Of a DNA stretch of 64,000 nucleotides, positions 45,473 to 56,687 are shown piece by piece; within the stretch, counting starts at the first letter, position 1, and every line of letters starts with the position of its first letter. Both the position numbers and the translations under genes were made by a program. The stretch is taken from positions 21,754,520 through 21,818,519 of the forward strand of contig NC_052615.1 of the NCBI RefSeq assembly GCF_016545825.1. Direction: 5' to 3'. This DNA is from Eucalyptus grandis. Lineage: Eukaryota; Streptophyta; Magnoliopsida; Myrtales; Myrtaceae. The notes under the pieces were generated by a model. That model ran no database searches. It worked only from the letters and a program-made list of their open reading frames with translations, and was not told the origin of the DNA.

Positions 45473-48400
45473 ACTTGCACATCCTTCCATGACTGTGAAT
45501 GCCTTTGATTGGATCGAGATGATCGGTTTCGATCATCACCGAGAGAATCTGTGCGTTCTGTCATCTTCCCGATGCGATTGCAGCATCCATTCTCGCATGT
45601 TGTCCGCCTCATGAATCTCGCTCTTGCAACTCCGAACTTCTTCGCGAGATGTAATTGCTGGAAAGCTAGATTGATTTAGCCATTTGGGTGGCTAGGTGAG
45701 AGTGAGATCGTGCCGAGTGCATCTTGATTTACTTTTGCATCTGTGCGAACTTTCTGTGTTTATGTATCTGATGGAGAAGAATCTTACTGGGGGTTTTACA
45801 TTTAAGTTTCTCATCTTTCTTGTTAGACAGGAGCTTGAATGAAGTTGTCATCTAGGGATGATATGTCAGAATGCGCATGTTGGAAATGCCTTACAATTGT
45901 TTTTTTTTTCCTTGGTTTCAAGCCTAATGGTTGTTTAATTCACCTGGAAACGATGTTTTTTTCCCTGTGTTGAAGTTTATCCTATGCTATTTTCGTTTGA
46001 TTTATTCTCTTGCATTTGTTTTTGTCAGAACAAAATTGAGCCTTACAAGGTGGAGTGCTGATTGGAGGAGCGCAACTGCACTGTATGAGCAGGCTGGTAG
46101 GTTGAAATTTTATGCTGTTAATTTAGTTCCACTAACTAGAGATCATTATTTGATTGATCTGAGGAAATAAAATGTTGGGACTGCTTCTTCATAGAAACTG
46201 CCAACTAATATGTCTTCTGTTCAAGCTATTGCGTATAGGCTTGCTAAAAATTATGAAAAAGCGAAGGAAGCATTTGAAAAAGCTTCGAAAGGCCAGGAGA
46301 TGCTCTCCTCGTATCCTTTTGTCTCTTATAGTCATGTTCTTTTCAGTATACTTTTCTTTTCTTTGTATCCTTGACGGGGAAATAGGCCCTGGGATGCGGC
46401 TAAGCACATGGAGTCTGCCGGTTCTCTAGCTAAGGAGTTGAGAAATTGGAGTGAGGTTGCAGACTTCTATAGAAGAGCATCCGAATTGTACATTGAGTGT
46501 GGGAGATCACAGCCTGCATCAGATGCTCTGACCAAAGGGGCTCGGTAATTTTGGGATTATCTTTGCATTCTGAAAACATTCTAGTTCTTTTCAATTAGTA
46601 TGTTCCATTGCACTTGTTATTGTGTTGCTCGAGTTTCAGCATTCTTGTAGTGAAGTGTGCAGGGATGTTCTTAAAATCATATGGGATGTCTTTATTGAAG
46701 AAATCCAACTTGGCAATTGTGTAAATCAGCAGTGATATGTCTCATAGCAGAGTGGGAGAATTTTGTTAAAGCAGGACATAGATTAAGATTTCAAATGCTG
46801 TGTAGTTTGATGATCTTTCCTGGTACATCTGCTTAACCTAATTGCTTAAATTAAAGTATTCTAACAAATGTCTGGTTGGCCAATTTGAGATTACTTAAAA
46901 TTAAATGTATCTTTGTGCCATCTTTCCTTTCACATTAATACTCGCTGGCTTGATATTTAGCAGTGGTAGCATTCCTTCACAGCTTGGGTGGCTTGTCCCT
47001 CTTCTTAATACCACTTCCTTTGAGAACTCTGTTCTCTGTATAGTACCCTAATATTGTGAAACATTTATGTCCATGACAGTGTTCTTGAAGAGGTTGTCCC
47101 AGAAGAGGCTATCAAGCTGTACACAGATGCTTGTGCTATTCTCGAGGAAGATGGCAAGGAACAGATGGCATTTGATTTGTATCGTGCTGCCACAAGTGTT
47201 TATATTAAGCTTGAAAAGTAAAGACATTGTCTTTTACCAAAAAAACTTGGTTGATGTCCTTATGAAGATTCGTATTTATGTATGATGAAATCTTATGGCA
47301 TACATCTTTAAGTTTTAAGGTTTTAAAATTGTGCAGTAGTTTAACTTAGGGGGCATTTGATTTTGTTTTGAGCCAAAATGAGAGCATTACATAAACTTGA
47401 AAAATGTCACATCACTCATCCAATTTTCATGTTTGAAAAATCTGTTAGAAGTTTCCTATATGTAGGTCTAAAGTTTATGCATATTTCACTGCACCAGTTT
47501 CCACTGCGCCAAGTTTTTCAAGTGATGATCAATGTTCGAGTCAGGCTTTGTTCTGTTTTGGGGAAAGTGTGTCAGGCATTTTCTAGTCATATTGGTTGAG
47601 AAAATCTAAAAGAAACATTTCTGTGAGCTTTTGATCTTGCCGTATTCTGTAACATGTATGAAACAGAAAATACTCCTTGATTTGATCTGCCAATGCCAAA
47701 TATGGCACTTACGATGATGTCCACAGACGGCTTTTTTGGGATCTTCACAGTAGAAGTTGACATGTTTTACTGCATTATCCTGTTATGTGAGTCCTTCGAT
47801 ATTGATATATGTCAAAACATATATGGTGAACTCATTACATAATCTTTCTCAGGTTTACGGATGCGGCAGCAACATTGTTAAGATGGGGCCTTGCAGCAGA
47901 CAAGTGCAATGCCACCAACAGCCAATGCAAGGTGTGAGTCTAGCAAAATATTTTCTTTATTTTTCTCCTTAAGGGGAAATTACCTGCATCCTTGTTTTGA
48001 TTTTTGGCATCATACTGAAATGTCCTGAGGTATGATGTTCTGAGAAAACCCCTTTTTATGAAGTTGCTGCCAAGAGGCAATTTTTCTGCACAAATTGTTC
48101 GAATAAAAATTCCTTTTATGAGATTTTTGGCAGAACTTTTAAACTGTGAGCTATATTCAAGACACATAAATTAATTGGTCAATGTCACGAAAATTAGTCA
48201 TTCATAGTGATAAGTTGCATTCCGTTCACCACTCTTCACAATGTTGTTCTCTAGTATGGCATGGTTTTAATATGTACAACAGTCGGCTTTCAAAACTGAG
48301 TTCTGAGGTTGCCTGTTTATTGTCTGGACAAATGGCAGGAGAGGTCTTGTGATTGACTCGGTTGTAAATTCTGCAGTTGGAGTGATCTTTATCTTCTTTA

Positions 48401-51400
48401 CAGAGCTTATTATCGCCTTTTTTTATTACTAGCAAAACGTTTCAGCTTTGAATTACACAAATTCATTACCAAGGAAGCTCCTCTAAGTTAAAATTACGCA
48501 TGCTGTGTTGGGGGGATAATTGTAATTTGGCCGAATGAAACACTGAAACTGTTGCTGCAACTCTTAATGTTGTAAACACTACATGATCAATAGAAAATGA
48601 TTTGGATGTGGGCATTGGGGGACTTGTTGCTGAACATTGATCATGTGGCATTAATGTCTGATTGCATAATTATTATGTGAAACCATAATAATAAGAATCT
48701 CATAGAAATGACAACAACAACAAGCTAAACCTATCTCACTAAGTGGGGAAGAAGAATCTGGAGAAAGCTACAAAAGATTAGTTAGATAGGAAATGAACAT
48801 CCATGAGATCGTTAAAGCTCGATCATATAATGCATTCTAAGAGGGAAACTTTTTTTTTCATTTGATATTTCTATGTTACAATGTTCCAGTGTCAAAGTTA
48901 TATAATGCTTATATGACAGGTCTACTCAGCCCATATTAGATACATACACAAGATACCAGACATAGATAATAAAGTTATCTGATTTGTGATTCTGGTCTCT
49001 TTTGAGGTAGTTGGTATGGTCCTTTCTGAAGTTGGAATGGAATATCTTCTTTGATGTGAGTGCTCTATTTACTTCTTTTGGGGGATGTACATAATTCACT
49101 TCCTCATCTGATGAGAGACTGCATTCCAATTGTTTACTCATGAAAGAATGATCCTAACACACTTCCTTGTCCAGTATTCATAATGGGACATTCAGAAAAC
49201 TCTCTGTAAAAGTTCCCCTAATCAGGAAACCTTGGTTATGGATGTTTAAAAATATCCTGCTGTCATCTCAGGATAAGGTGCAATGAGAACCCATGAGAAA
49301 ATGATAAGCATTGTCTTCCCATTGTGCTTGTTTGCTTTAAGAATGCTTTACTTGTAGCTTTTTCTTTACTGCCTTTTAAATGTTTGTGCAGCAACTTTGC
49401 TGATGATATGCCAACATTTTTCTCTCAGTTTATTTCCTAGTGAGGGAGCAACCTCTTTGTCTGCGCTTATTTTGTTTGTATCGCTTTTCAAGCTCATTCT
49501 TCCTCTGGTTTTCAATTCAGGCATATCTTAGTGCAATCATTGTCTACCTCTATCTCCATGACAGTACCCAAGCAGAAAAGTGCTATAATGACTGCTCACA
49601 GTGAGTACACTTCACTAATTTCCCCTGCTTGAGTGTAATTTGCATTTCACTTTGCAAGTGGGAGATTCAAGTGGTGTCATTGGGGATTTCATTCCTTTGT
49701 GTCAGAAAAGTAAAGTGCTGGGAAAGAGAGGACAAGAAGAAGGGAGAGGGGGGTGGTGGGGTGGGTTGGGGTTAGGGACTCACTTCAGTGAATAAGTCGA
49801 AGGGTTTTTTGGCCTTTCCAGTTACCCATGAGGTATCATTGCGATATATTGTTATTGCTTCCCTGGCCAGTGTCAATCTGGTTGATATTGCTTTAAAAAT
49901 AGGCCTAAGTTCTCTGTTAGTTTGTCTAGATGTGGATATCAATCCCATCAACCATCTTGTAGTCCTTCAAGAACTGGTTTTTTCAGGTTGTAAAATCAAT
50001 CGTGATCTTTGTGCACTTACTCTTCTTTTTATCTTTTGTTTGAGTCTTGTAAATGCACTGATCTGGAGAGTGCGTAAACTTTTTAATTGGAAAAGTGGTG
50101 CTAATTTTAGTAGTTTCTCTCATTACTACAAGTGAAACCATAAACATGCTTGGTTATAGGCACAAAACATCCAGTATACATTGAACCCTTTCAATCTGAG
50201 TTGGTTAATGGAAAAGGAGTAGGTGACTTAAGTAGATGGTTGAGCTTTTCTGCAATGTTGACATATAGCCTACGTGTTTCGGTTTCAAATATAAACTAGG
50301 TGAAGTCTGATGATGGTTTATTAAAAAATAATGAGTAATAAGTGTATTTGTGTAAATGGCTCAGTTCAGCAAAATGGTATGCATTTCTATTCTACTGGCA
50401 AAGAAAAGATTGTCTTACTCGGATAATTTATATGACAATATTAAGTACTTTGTTTGTGAACTATGTTTTCCATATGTTGCAGGATTGATGCGTTTTTGAG
50501 AAGTGACCAGAATCGTTGTGCCACTAAGCTTCTCTCTGCCTATGCTGAAGGTGATGTAGAAGAAATTAAGCACATAGCTCAGTCGAGCACCATTACCCAT
50601 CTTGATCATGTGGTAAGTAGTTATGTTTTGCATACTTTTGAATTGACCAGAAAATTGGTTTACAGATTTTTTTGCATCAATATGAAGAATTATTTATTAC
50701 TCATTTTACGGTGTCTTCTTCATTCCGTCACTAGTATTGGAAGACCCCCACTAAAAAAGTGAGGTGCTAGCTGGAAAAATCTCATTATAATTGCCTTGAT
50801 ATAAGGTAAAAAAGAAGATTGGGCAGTTCTCATGGAATTGACATGGTGTGTTTGGTTGTGTAGCTGTCGTAATGTCTGCTATATTTCTTGAAATTCATGG
50901 CTTGTTTTTTAACATCCCACTAAAAAGAAAAGGGAGGTGCATGTGCAAATAAAATCTCGTAGATAATTGCCTACAACCTAGCCCATATAAGGAAAAGACG
51001 ATCATATAGTTCATGGAATTGGCAGCATTTTCATAGTTTTCTGAAATCTTCATTTGGATCATGTTTATGGTGTTTGCACTGATAAAAATTTCCTTTCACT
51101 TCCTAAGGTGTTCATCGTCCCACAATGAAAAAAACTTGTTTCTCCACTTGAATATATTTAGATTTGCTGCTAATCTTTCTGGGGTAAACCTATGTCAATT
51201 GAAGCCTAAAACCTAGGTTCTGATGAAGAAATCACCTAGTCACCTAGTTTGCGTAAAATAATAGAAGGGTTTGGAGTTTTGTAGTTTTGATTGTGCTTTG
51301 TGTTAACTGCAAAATCATTGGCAATGTATCAAAATATTCAAAATTGCAAACTGTCTGAAGTACTTTGCGTTAGTTTTATCATTAAGAAGGGTTAATTGGT

Positions 51401-51771
51401 TTGTTATGTAATGAACTAATTATTCAGATATACAGACCCTTCAGTAGCAGTTTTAGGGTTTACTATGTAGTCTAGCACATAGAAGAAGCATTCTATATCC
51501 GTGATCTGTTTAATGATGTAAACATCCTTTGATTTTCATATATCAATTGTCATCTTGTCATGGTTATCCATTCAAATTGCAACTGAGCAGGAGACTTCAA
51601 CTAGGCCCAAAATCTTATGAATGTACTTGCCCTAGGATGGGTTTGATGAGATTTTGCTTGCCACAGATAATCAGGCTTGCAAGGAAATTACCTACAGGCG
51701 ATGTTGCTGCCCTTGAGAACAATGCCTCCAAGGAACAGGAAGAGCCACTTGATGAAAATGACCTGACTTAG
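45382..51771 (+). CDS. GSNAP: Gamma-soluble NSF attachment protein (gamma-SNAP)
   Basis: Nine exons give 296 residues: 45382-45428, 46029-46096, 46226-46310, 46386-46544, 47080-47217, 47853-47931, 49521-49600, 50483-50612, 51667-51771. All joins keep frame and all introns are GT-AG. The protein starts MASSDPDKLMLKADKQTKLS and ends EEPLDENDLT, an acidic tail typical of gamma-SNAPs. It is built of TPR-like helical hairpins (RWSADWRSATALYEQA, NYEKAKEAFEKASKGQEM, WDAAKHMESAGSLAKEL, WSEVADFYRRASELY, AEKCYNDCSQ). SNAPs bind SNARE complexes and recruit the ATPase NSF to recycle SNAREs after membrane fusion, on the cytosolic face of membranes. The length fits the family. The start is chosen because the next residues match the family N terminus. 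The gene looks intact. Confidence 0.95.
45432..45471 (+). repeat. (CT)20 microsatellite in gamma-SNAP intron 1
   Basis: Twenty CT dinucleotides start 3 bp after the intron 1 donor (GT at 45429-45430). Such pyrimidine repeats near plant starts can act as GA/CT elements, but no role is shown here. Confidence 0.97.
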
Positions 51772-52458
51772 ATTTTCTTTTGCTTTTGAGGGTGGTGATG
51801 GGTCATCTGTTTTCTTTGCTTAACTCTGATTGGAAAGGCATTCTGCTGCCATGTCTTATACCGCAAAGATTTGCTTTCTGCGTCGTTTGCTACTGGCCAA
51901 GACTATCCGCAGCTCTTTTGCCAAAGCAATGTTGGAGTATTTCCCTATGAATCCTTGATTCTGAAATGTTACTTTTATGTAAAGCTATGTAAATTTCTGG
52001 GGTTGTGCTGTTCTTTTGAGCGACTGTTTGGACTGGCCATGACAGAAAATTGGGTTGAACTAGGAAACTGTACATTCGATCAAATCAATAGTTTGATGAA
52101 ATGATTGCTGCACAAGTTCTCGTATAATTTACGGTTGCTGAATTTGGCATTCAAAAAAGCATCATTAATTTAGGCAAGTATCTTTTTGCATTTTAGTTGT
52201 TAAGATACTCTGTAAGGAATATTAGCTCTAGCCATTATAACTCGTCCTATATTTACCTTAGTAAAACTTTGTGACTATGGGGTATTTCTACAGTCTCGTA
52301 AAAGAAAAACTGCACGATCGTAACTTTCCCTTAGCATTTATATTTTCCTCGCCCGTAGTAATTTACCTAGTACTTATCATTCCGTTACTTTGTTTTACAG
52401 AACGTAATTTCCTTGTTCTCATTGCATGTTCTGTGGTCCCACGGCTTGTAATATCCAC
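51772..52458. other. Gamma-SNAP 3' UTR and flank
   Basis: Begins at the stop codon. T-rich sequence is compatible with a 3' UTR for the first few hundred bases; the polyadenylation site cannot be fixed. No gene seen beyond. Confidence 0.5.
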
Positions 52459-52527
<69 letters not shown>

Positions 52528-52528
52528 C
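52459..52528. repeat. (TAA)n microsatellite
   Basis: About 23 uninterrupted TAA units. Likely length-polymorphic. Confidence 0.97.
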
Positions 52529-53063
52529 TAAGTTAGAGAGTAAATTCATTTTCCTGTTGGTAAATTCTATCCATCATATCACGTATCCTGTATATGGTTG
52601 AGTATAAAGTATGGCCTCCCTCATTATGTCTTTTCTTTAACGTGGATGGCGACCTCTCCTTTGGTAAGATGAACTGAGTAACAAATCACGATTGCCCTTT
52701 AAGATACAGTTTTGTTTTTGCATTTGGTTTTTGTTGTTACATGTACACTGTTAAACAAAGTAAAACGAATTTTCTAATTTTAAGGGATCTCAATCATTTT
52801 TTTCTTTTTCTGAATATCATTAATAATTGATTTTACAAATATTATGTATATGGACAGATGCGTATTTTGTCCCTCAAGACTCTCGGTATTCAAAATTTAA
52901 AGATTTTCTACCCCACAAAAATCTTCTTTAATATGATTGCAAATCTTGAAATATTCTCCTTTTTCCACATTTACGGGCGATTTTTTTTCATGTTGTGTAC
53001 TTCTTATTATTAATTTCCTTCTATGTGTTGAAGATTCAAGTATTGTTATAATTTTTAAATGTG
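52529..53063. other. Intergenic, no gene
   Basis: AT-rich sequence between the microsatellite and the MITE-like element, without coding or RNA signal. Confidence 0.6.
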
Positions 53064-53476
53064 TAGGGGTGATTGTTTCATGATCTGATTTGGTTCCGAA
53101 GTGGAATGGGAATGGAAACCGGATCACTAGACCAATCCAGTTCTAATTCGGTCTAATGGAATCGGTTACTATTTGTTTTTCATATTTCCATCTGAATATA
53201 TTATTATCTAAAGCATGATCAAGAACAAATTTAGAACTCAAAATGAATATTACACTTCCGTTCGGATGTTTAATTATCCAATTACAGACTCATATTTTCT
53301 CCAAAATAACAAACTAAATCCACTAATTTTTTTTTTGAAGAAATAAAAATAATAATTAAAAGTATATGTAGTTGATCCGATTTTTATTGGAATTAGGAAT
53401 CGGACCGGAATTGGACCGACACTGTCAGAATCGGATCCAACTGGTCAGTTCAAATGGTTCATTTTGCATGTCCCTA
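53064..53476. mobile_element. Probable hAT-type MITE
   Basis: The left end TAGGGGTGATTGTTTCATGA and the inverted right end TAGGGACATGCAAAATGAAC are similar, and subterminal parts rich in GGAATCGG/GACCGGA motifs (53090-53170, 53375-53445) are partly complementary. The size of 413 bp and absence of coding fit a MITE. The 8-bp flanks match at only 5 positions, so the target duplication is decayed or the borders are slightly off. Confidence 0.55.
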
Positions 53477-54561
53477 GTAATGCGTATACACATTTGCTAC
53501 TTCATCACAAAATCGACAGAAAAAGGAGGCAACTGACTAGAAATCAATGGTTTGCTCCGTCACCATCCCACTCACCTGCTACTACCGTCATTCAGGTGTA
53601 GTTGTTTCTGTGCCCCAGCGATTTTCGCCGTCACCCGTTGCCTCGTCACTCAAGGATTTCCTTCTTTTTTTCTCACAAAAAGAGGGGTTATGCATGCGAC
53701 CACCAGCACCGATCATCGCAGCAGAGGCTGCGGCTGACGCTGAGGTCGTGGCCTGAGATTGCCTGAAGCTGGCGACCTCCGCTCCAGGGTCACAAGCACC
53801 CAAGAAAATAAGAGAGAAAAAAATTATGGAGAATTTATTTAGTTGGTCTACAAATAAAAATATGGTTGGTATATGGATGGATCCATCAAAGAGGGGTAAT
53901 CTTAGGGGATAACTTTATGGCGAAGAAATGTCCTTTATTTTAAGGAGATTTTAATCAAATTTATTAACTAAGTTCCTTTCAGAAATAATTATATACTTAC
54001 CCTACGAAGCTGATAAACAGTGTTTTAATTACTTTTTTTTTTTTTTTTTCGTAAATACGTTCACGATTTTTCTCTGCTTCAAGGGGAAAAAAAAAGCCCC
54101 CTTTAGATGGGTAAATTTTAAATTGAAAAGTAGCCCCACCAATTTTATAGATCAGCTCAAGCATAAGCTAAAACTATGGTAAGTGGCTGAAAACATGGAT
54201 TTTTTTTTTTTTTTGGCATTTGGTGGTGTGAATAATCGTATCTTGCCTCTACTTTAGATGTAGAAATCCATTCATTAACCCATTAGCCAATCTGGCGATG
54301 TTTACATTCATAAAGTTCCTTGATATTCGTTGATAATGTACAAGGGAAAAAAATTATGCTTCACATAAACTATTATTAGATGAATGACATGTATATTGAA
54401 ACTTTATTACCAAAATCGATTTTGGATCTATATGGTGGCCTTTTAAATTAATTTTTCACCACTGATAATAATTTGCATTTCGTAAGAACAAACAAATTTT
54501 CTATTTTAGTACTAAAGTTACTCAATCCCGTGTAAAGTATATATGCGAGAAAATTCATCAG
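53477..54561. other. Intergenic, no gene
   Basis: A moderately GC-rich patch at 53545-53770 has short open frames on both strands but no recognisable domain or start context. T-runs lie at about 54031-54049 and 54200-54214. Nothing else seen. Confidence 0.5.
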
Positions 54562-54970
54562 GTGGTCGAAGCCCTGAAATTACACTCTCTCCCCTCAGAA
54601 AGAATAAGATGGAGCCCCAAATCGCACTCTCTCTCCCCTCTAAATGACGTTGTCGAGGTAGAGACCGATTGGTCTTGGACAACGCACTTACAAGCCCTCA
54701 CCAGTTCCCTTCACGTGCCTATCAAGAAGTGTAAGGAAATTTTGGTCGATTTTGTCTAATGTTCAAGTATCTAATTGATACTAGAGAGGCCAATTTGATC
54801 ACGGATTTGGTGGCTAAAGGCCTTCGAAAAAATGCTTTATCTCAGAATTGGGGTTTCCTCCCCTCCTCTAGCTCTTTGACAATTGTTATGTTCTGAAGCC
54901 CATCCATCTATTGGACCTTTCCGCCTTTGAACCAGTTTAATGAAAAGTCTATTTTCTGACTAAAATAAAA
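54562..54970 (+). pseudogene. Possible LINE/RNase H-tail relic
   Basis: The translated stretch REANLITDLVAKGLRKNALSQNWGF at 54783-54857, followed by LPSSSSLTIVMF, resembles the end of the RNase H-like domain of plant LINEs (R-E-A-N-x2-A-D-x-L-A ... W ... PP ... D). A 65-codon open stretch just upstream is in a different frame. No other LINE domain and no poly(A) tail were found. Weak call. Confidence 0.35.
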
Positions 54971-55127
54971 GGGGTAAATCCCAAGTTAATAAGATATGTT
55001 ACTAATCTTATAGATTAGGGAATTATACGCAAATTAAAGTTTCGGCAATCCATCGAAATATGAAATTATTCGCACTCGCGAATGCTTGAAGTAGTGCAGT
55101 GCAAGAGCTATATTACTAGTCGCAACT

Positions 55128-55134
55128 TGTATAT
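55128..55134 (+). promoter_or_regulatory. TATA-like box of FAS1-domain gene
   Basis: TTGTATATAGCC lies about 125 bp before the start codon, a usual distance in plants. No other strong TATA core lies closer. Confidence 0.5.
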
Positions 55135-55236
55135 AGCCTTTTCAAGGGAGTCACTACTCAAAGATTACTTTCAAGTCGCAGAAGATCATTCGGTTGCAAC
55201 TTCAGTTCGACATTTCAAGAACCAGACGTCCTCTTT

Positions 55237-55257
55237 CGATCGATCGATCGATCGATC
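55237..55257 (+). repeat. (CGAT)5 repeat abutting the start codon
   Basis: Five CGAT units plus C end directly at the ATG of the FAS1-domain gene, giving the start context ATCATGGCC. Each GATC-containing unit is self-complementary, so the leader could fold. Confidence 0.95.
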
Positions 55258-55980
55258 ATGGCCAACACATTCCAACTCCTCTTTCTCTACTGCGTCCTCC
55301 TAACCACTGCCGCCATGTCAGCCTCTCCATCACCGTATCCAACTGTCATACCCGCCGCACCGCCCACGGACGGCGGCACCTGTTGTCTCCAGCAAGTCAG
55401 CAACATCCTCGATGCCTTACTCGGCTCCAGCGACTTTGGCAACTGGGCATCTGTCCTCCCCGCCTTCAACCCCTCGACCCTTTCCATCTCGGGCACGCTC
55501 TTCGTCCCTGCCGGCAATGACGCTGCCGTCTCTGTGCTCCCCATGGACCCTCCCTCTCTCCTCTACCACATGGTCCCTCAACGCCTCGCCTTCTCGCAAC
55601 TCAAGCTCTTCCGCACAGGCTCTCGCCTGCCGACCTTCCTGCCCAACAACTCCATCCTCATCACAGGTGGCTCTCCATCCAACTTCACCCTCGACGGCAT
55701 CCCTCTCATTGAGCCCGACCTCTTCTCCTCCGACGGCCTCATCGTGCATGGCGTCGCTGGGTTCCTCAACTACACAGTCTACGGGGGTGGCAGTGCTGCG
55801 CACGGGCTTTCTCCGCCACTGCTGCAGGATGCTACAGGTGATACTCCGACTGCAGCGGCATTCTTGCCGCTTCAGGAAGCGACTGGCCAGCGCATGTCCC
55901 ATGCCGCATGCAGCACTGAGGGCATGGCGGTGGTTGTTGCGTCCGTTCTTGGCTTGGTAATCTTGGGTTCAAAATTGTAA
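55258..55980 (+). CDS. FAS1-domain (fasciclin-like) secreted protein
   Basis: An intronless gene of 240 residues. Residues 1-22 form a signal peptide (MANTFQLLFLYCVLLTTAAMSA). A short Pro-rich part follows, then one FAS1 domain (about 45-178). The H1-like box is GTLFVPAGNDAAV (79-91), a YH-type motif lies in LLYHMVPQRL (101-110) and the H2-like box is GLIVHGVAGFLNYTVYG. N-glycosylation sequons NNS, NFT and NYT are present. The C terminus (MAVVVASVLGLVILGSKL) is hydrophobic and could be a GPI-attachment signal or a membrane segment. FAS1 proteins act in cell adhesion and wall properties at the cell surface. Its Pro/Ala glycomodule is short, so it is nearer the atypical single-FAS1 group than classical FLAs. 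The start is the first ATG after the TATA-like box and begins the signal peptide. GC-rich coding, unlike its AT-rich surroundings. Confidence 0.88.
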   Translation: MANTFQLLFLYCVLLTTAAMSASPSPYPTVIPAAPPTDGGTCCLQQVSNILDALLGSSDFGNWASVLPAFNPSTLSISGTLFVPAGNDAAVSVLPMDPPSLLYHMVPQRLAFSQLKLFRTGSRLPTFLPNNSILITGGSPSNFTLDGIPLIEPDLFSSDGLIVHGVAGFLNYTVYGGGSAAHGLSPPLLQDATGDTPTAAAFLPLQEATGQRMSHAACSTEGMAVVVASVLGLVILGSKL

Positions 55981-56533
55981 GGGATTTCTGGGTCTCTTGT
56001 TGATGGGTTTTGAAAGTTGCAGACTTGAAGAGCAAACGATTGTAGGGCTACGCGCGAGGTCATTTTCTCCATTAATATTCGCTGTTCCTATCTAGTTCTT
56101 GTCGAGCCACTGAGGCTAGGGGAAACACGTATGATCGGTGCTTTTCTTTCTGTAAATCCCGTGATCATACGAAGTCCATTAGCATTTGATTTCTGAGTAG
56201 GGAGATCAAGAAGGAAAGATGCCGTGTTCTTTCCGAGTTCGCTAGCGTGGTTGTAATCAAGAAAGTGGAGAAGTGTAAATCTTCTTTGGTCACAAAGAAT
56301 AGTTTCTTCTAAGTGGCGACTGTCTATGCATTTCGGGTATACATTCACTTCTTGTTCATTCTTCTTTTTCAACTCCATACGGGTGAATTTTTGACAGTGA
56401 AGGGAAAAATGGAGAGAGCCCATAGATAAACCCAAGTTAATATTACTGTGTCAATCCCAACGAGTTGTAGTTCTCTATGTTAGTCAGTAGCACAACTTAC
56501 ATATATTTAGTTCATGCGAATCGCATGGGGTGG
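55981..56533. other. FAS1-gene 3' UTR and spacer
   Basis: Contains the probable 3' UTR (ATTAATATTC near 56072 could serve as a polyadenylation signal). No further gene. Confidence 0.5.
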
Positions 56534-56687
56534 TGCTACAACAGCGGCAGTGATTCTGCCGATTGAGGAATTGGTTGGCCGGCTCACGTCTCCTCACCAC
56601 ATGCAGCGCTAAGTTCATCGCGGTGGTTCTTACGTCCGTTCTTGGCTTGGTTTTCTTGGGTTCAAAATTTGGGAGGGACTTCTTTCC
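56534..56687 (+). pseudogene. Duplicated 3' fragment of the FAS1-domain gene
   Basis: This stretch matches the last ~150 bp of the FAS1-domain coding sequence (55828-55985). Shared parts are GCTACA, ACAGCGGCAGTG (ACTGCAGCGGCATTC in the parent), CATGCAGC, and a stretch running GCGGTGGTT, then GTCCGTTCTTGGCTTGG and TTCTTGGGTTCAAAATT. It has an internal deletion and in-frame stops (TGAGG at about 56564) and no N-terminal part. It is the end of a decayed tandem duplicate. Confidence 0.85.

Noticed and set aside
52271..52531. 86-codon open frame ending in poly-Ile
   Set aside because: The Ile tract is the translated (TAA)n microsatellite; no domain upstream.
55412..55960. Long open frames overlapping the FAS1-domain gene (plus frame and minus 55417-55902)
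   Set aside because: They are shadows of a GC-rich coding sequence. Only the 55258 frame has a signal peptide and FAS1 motifs.
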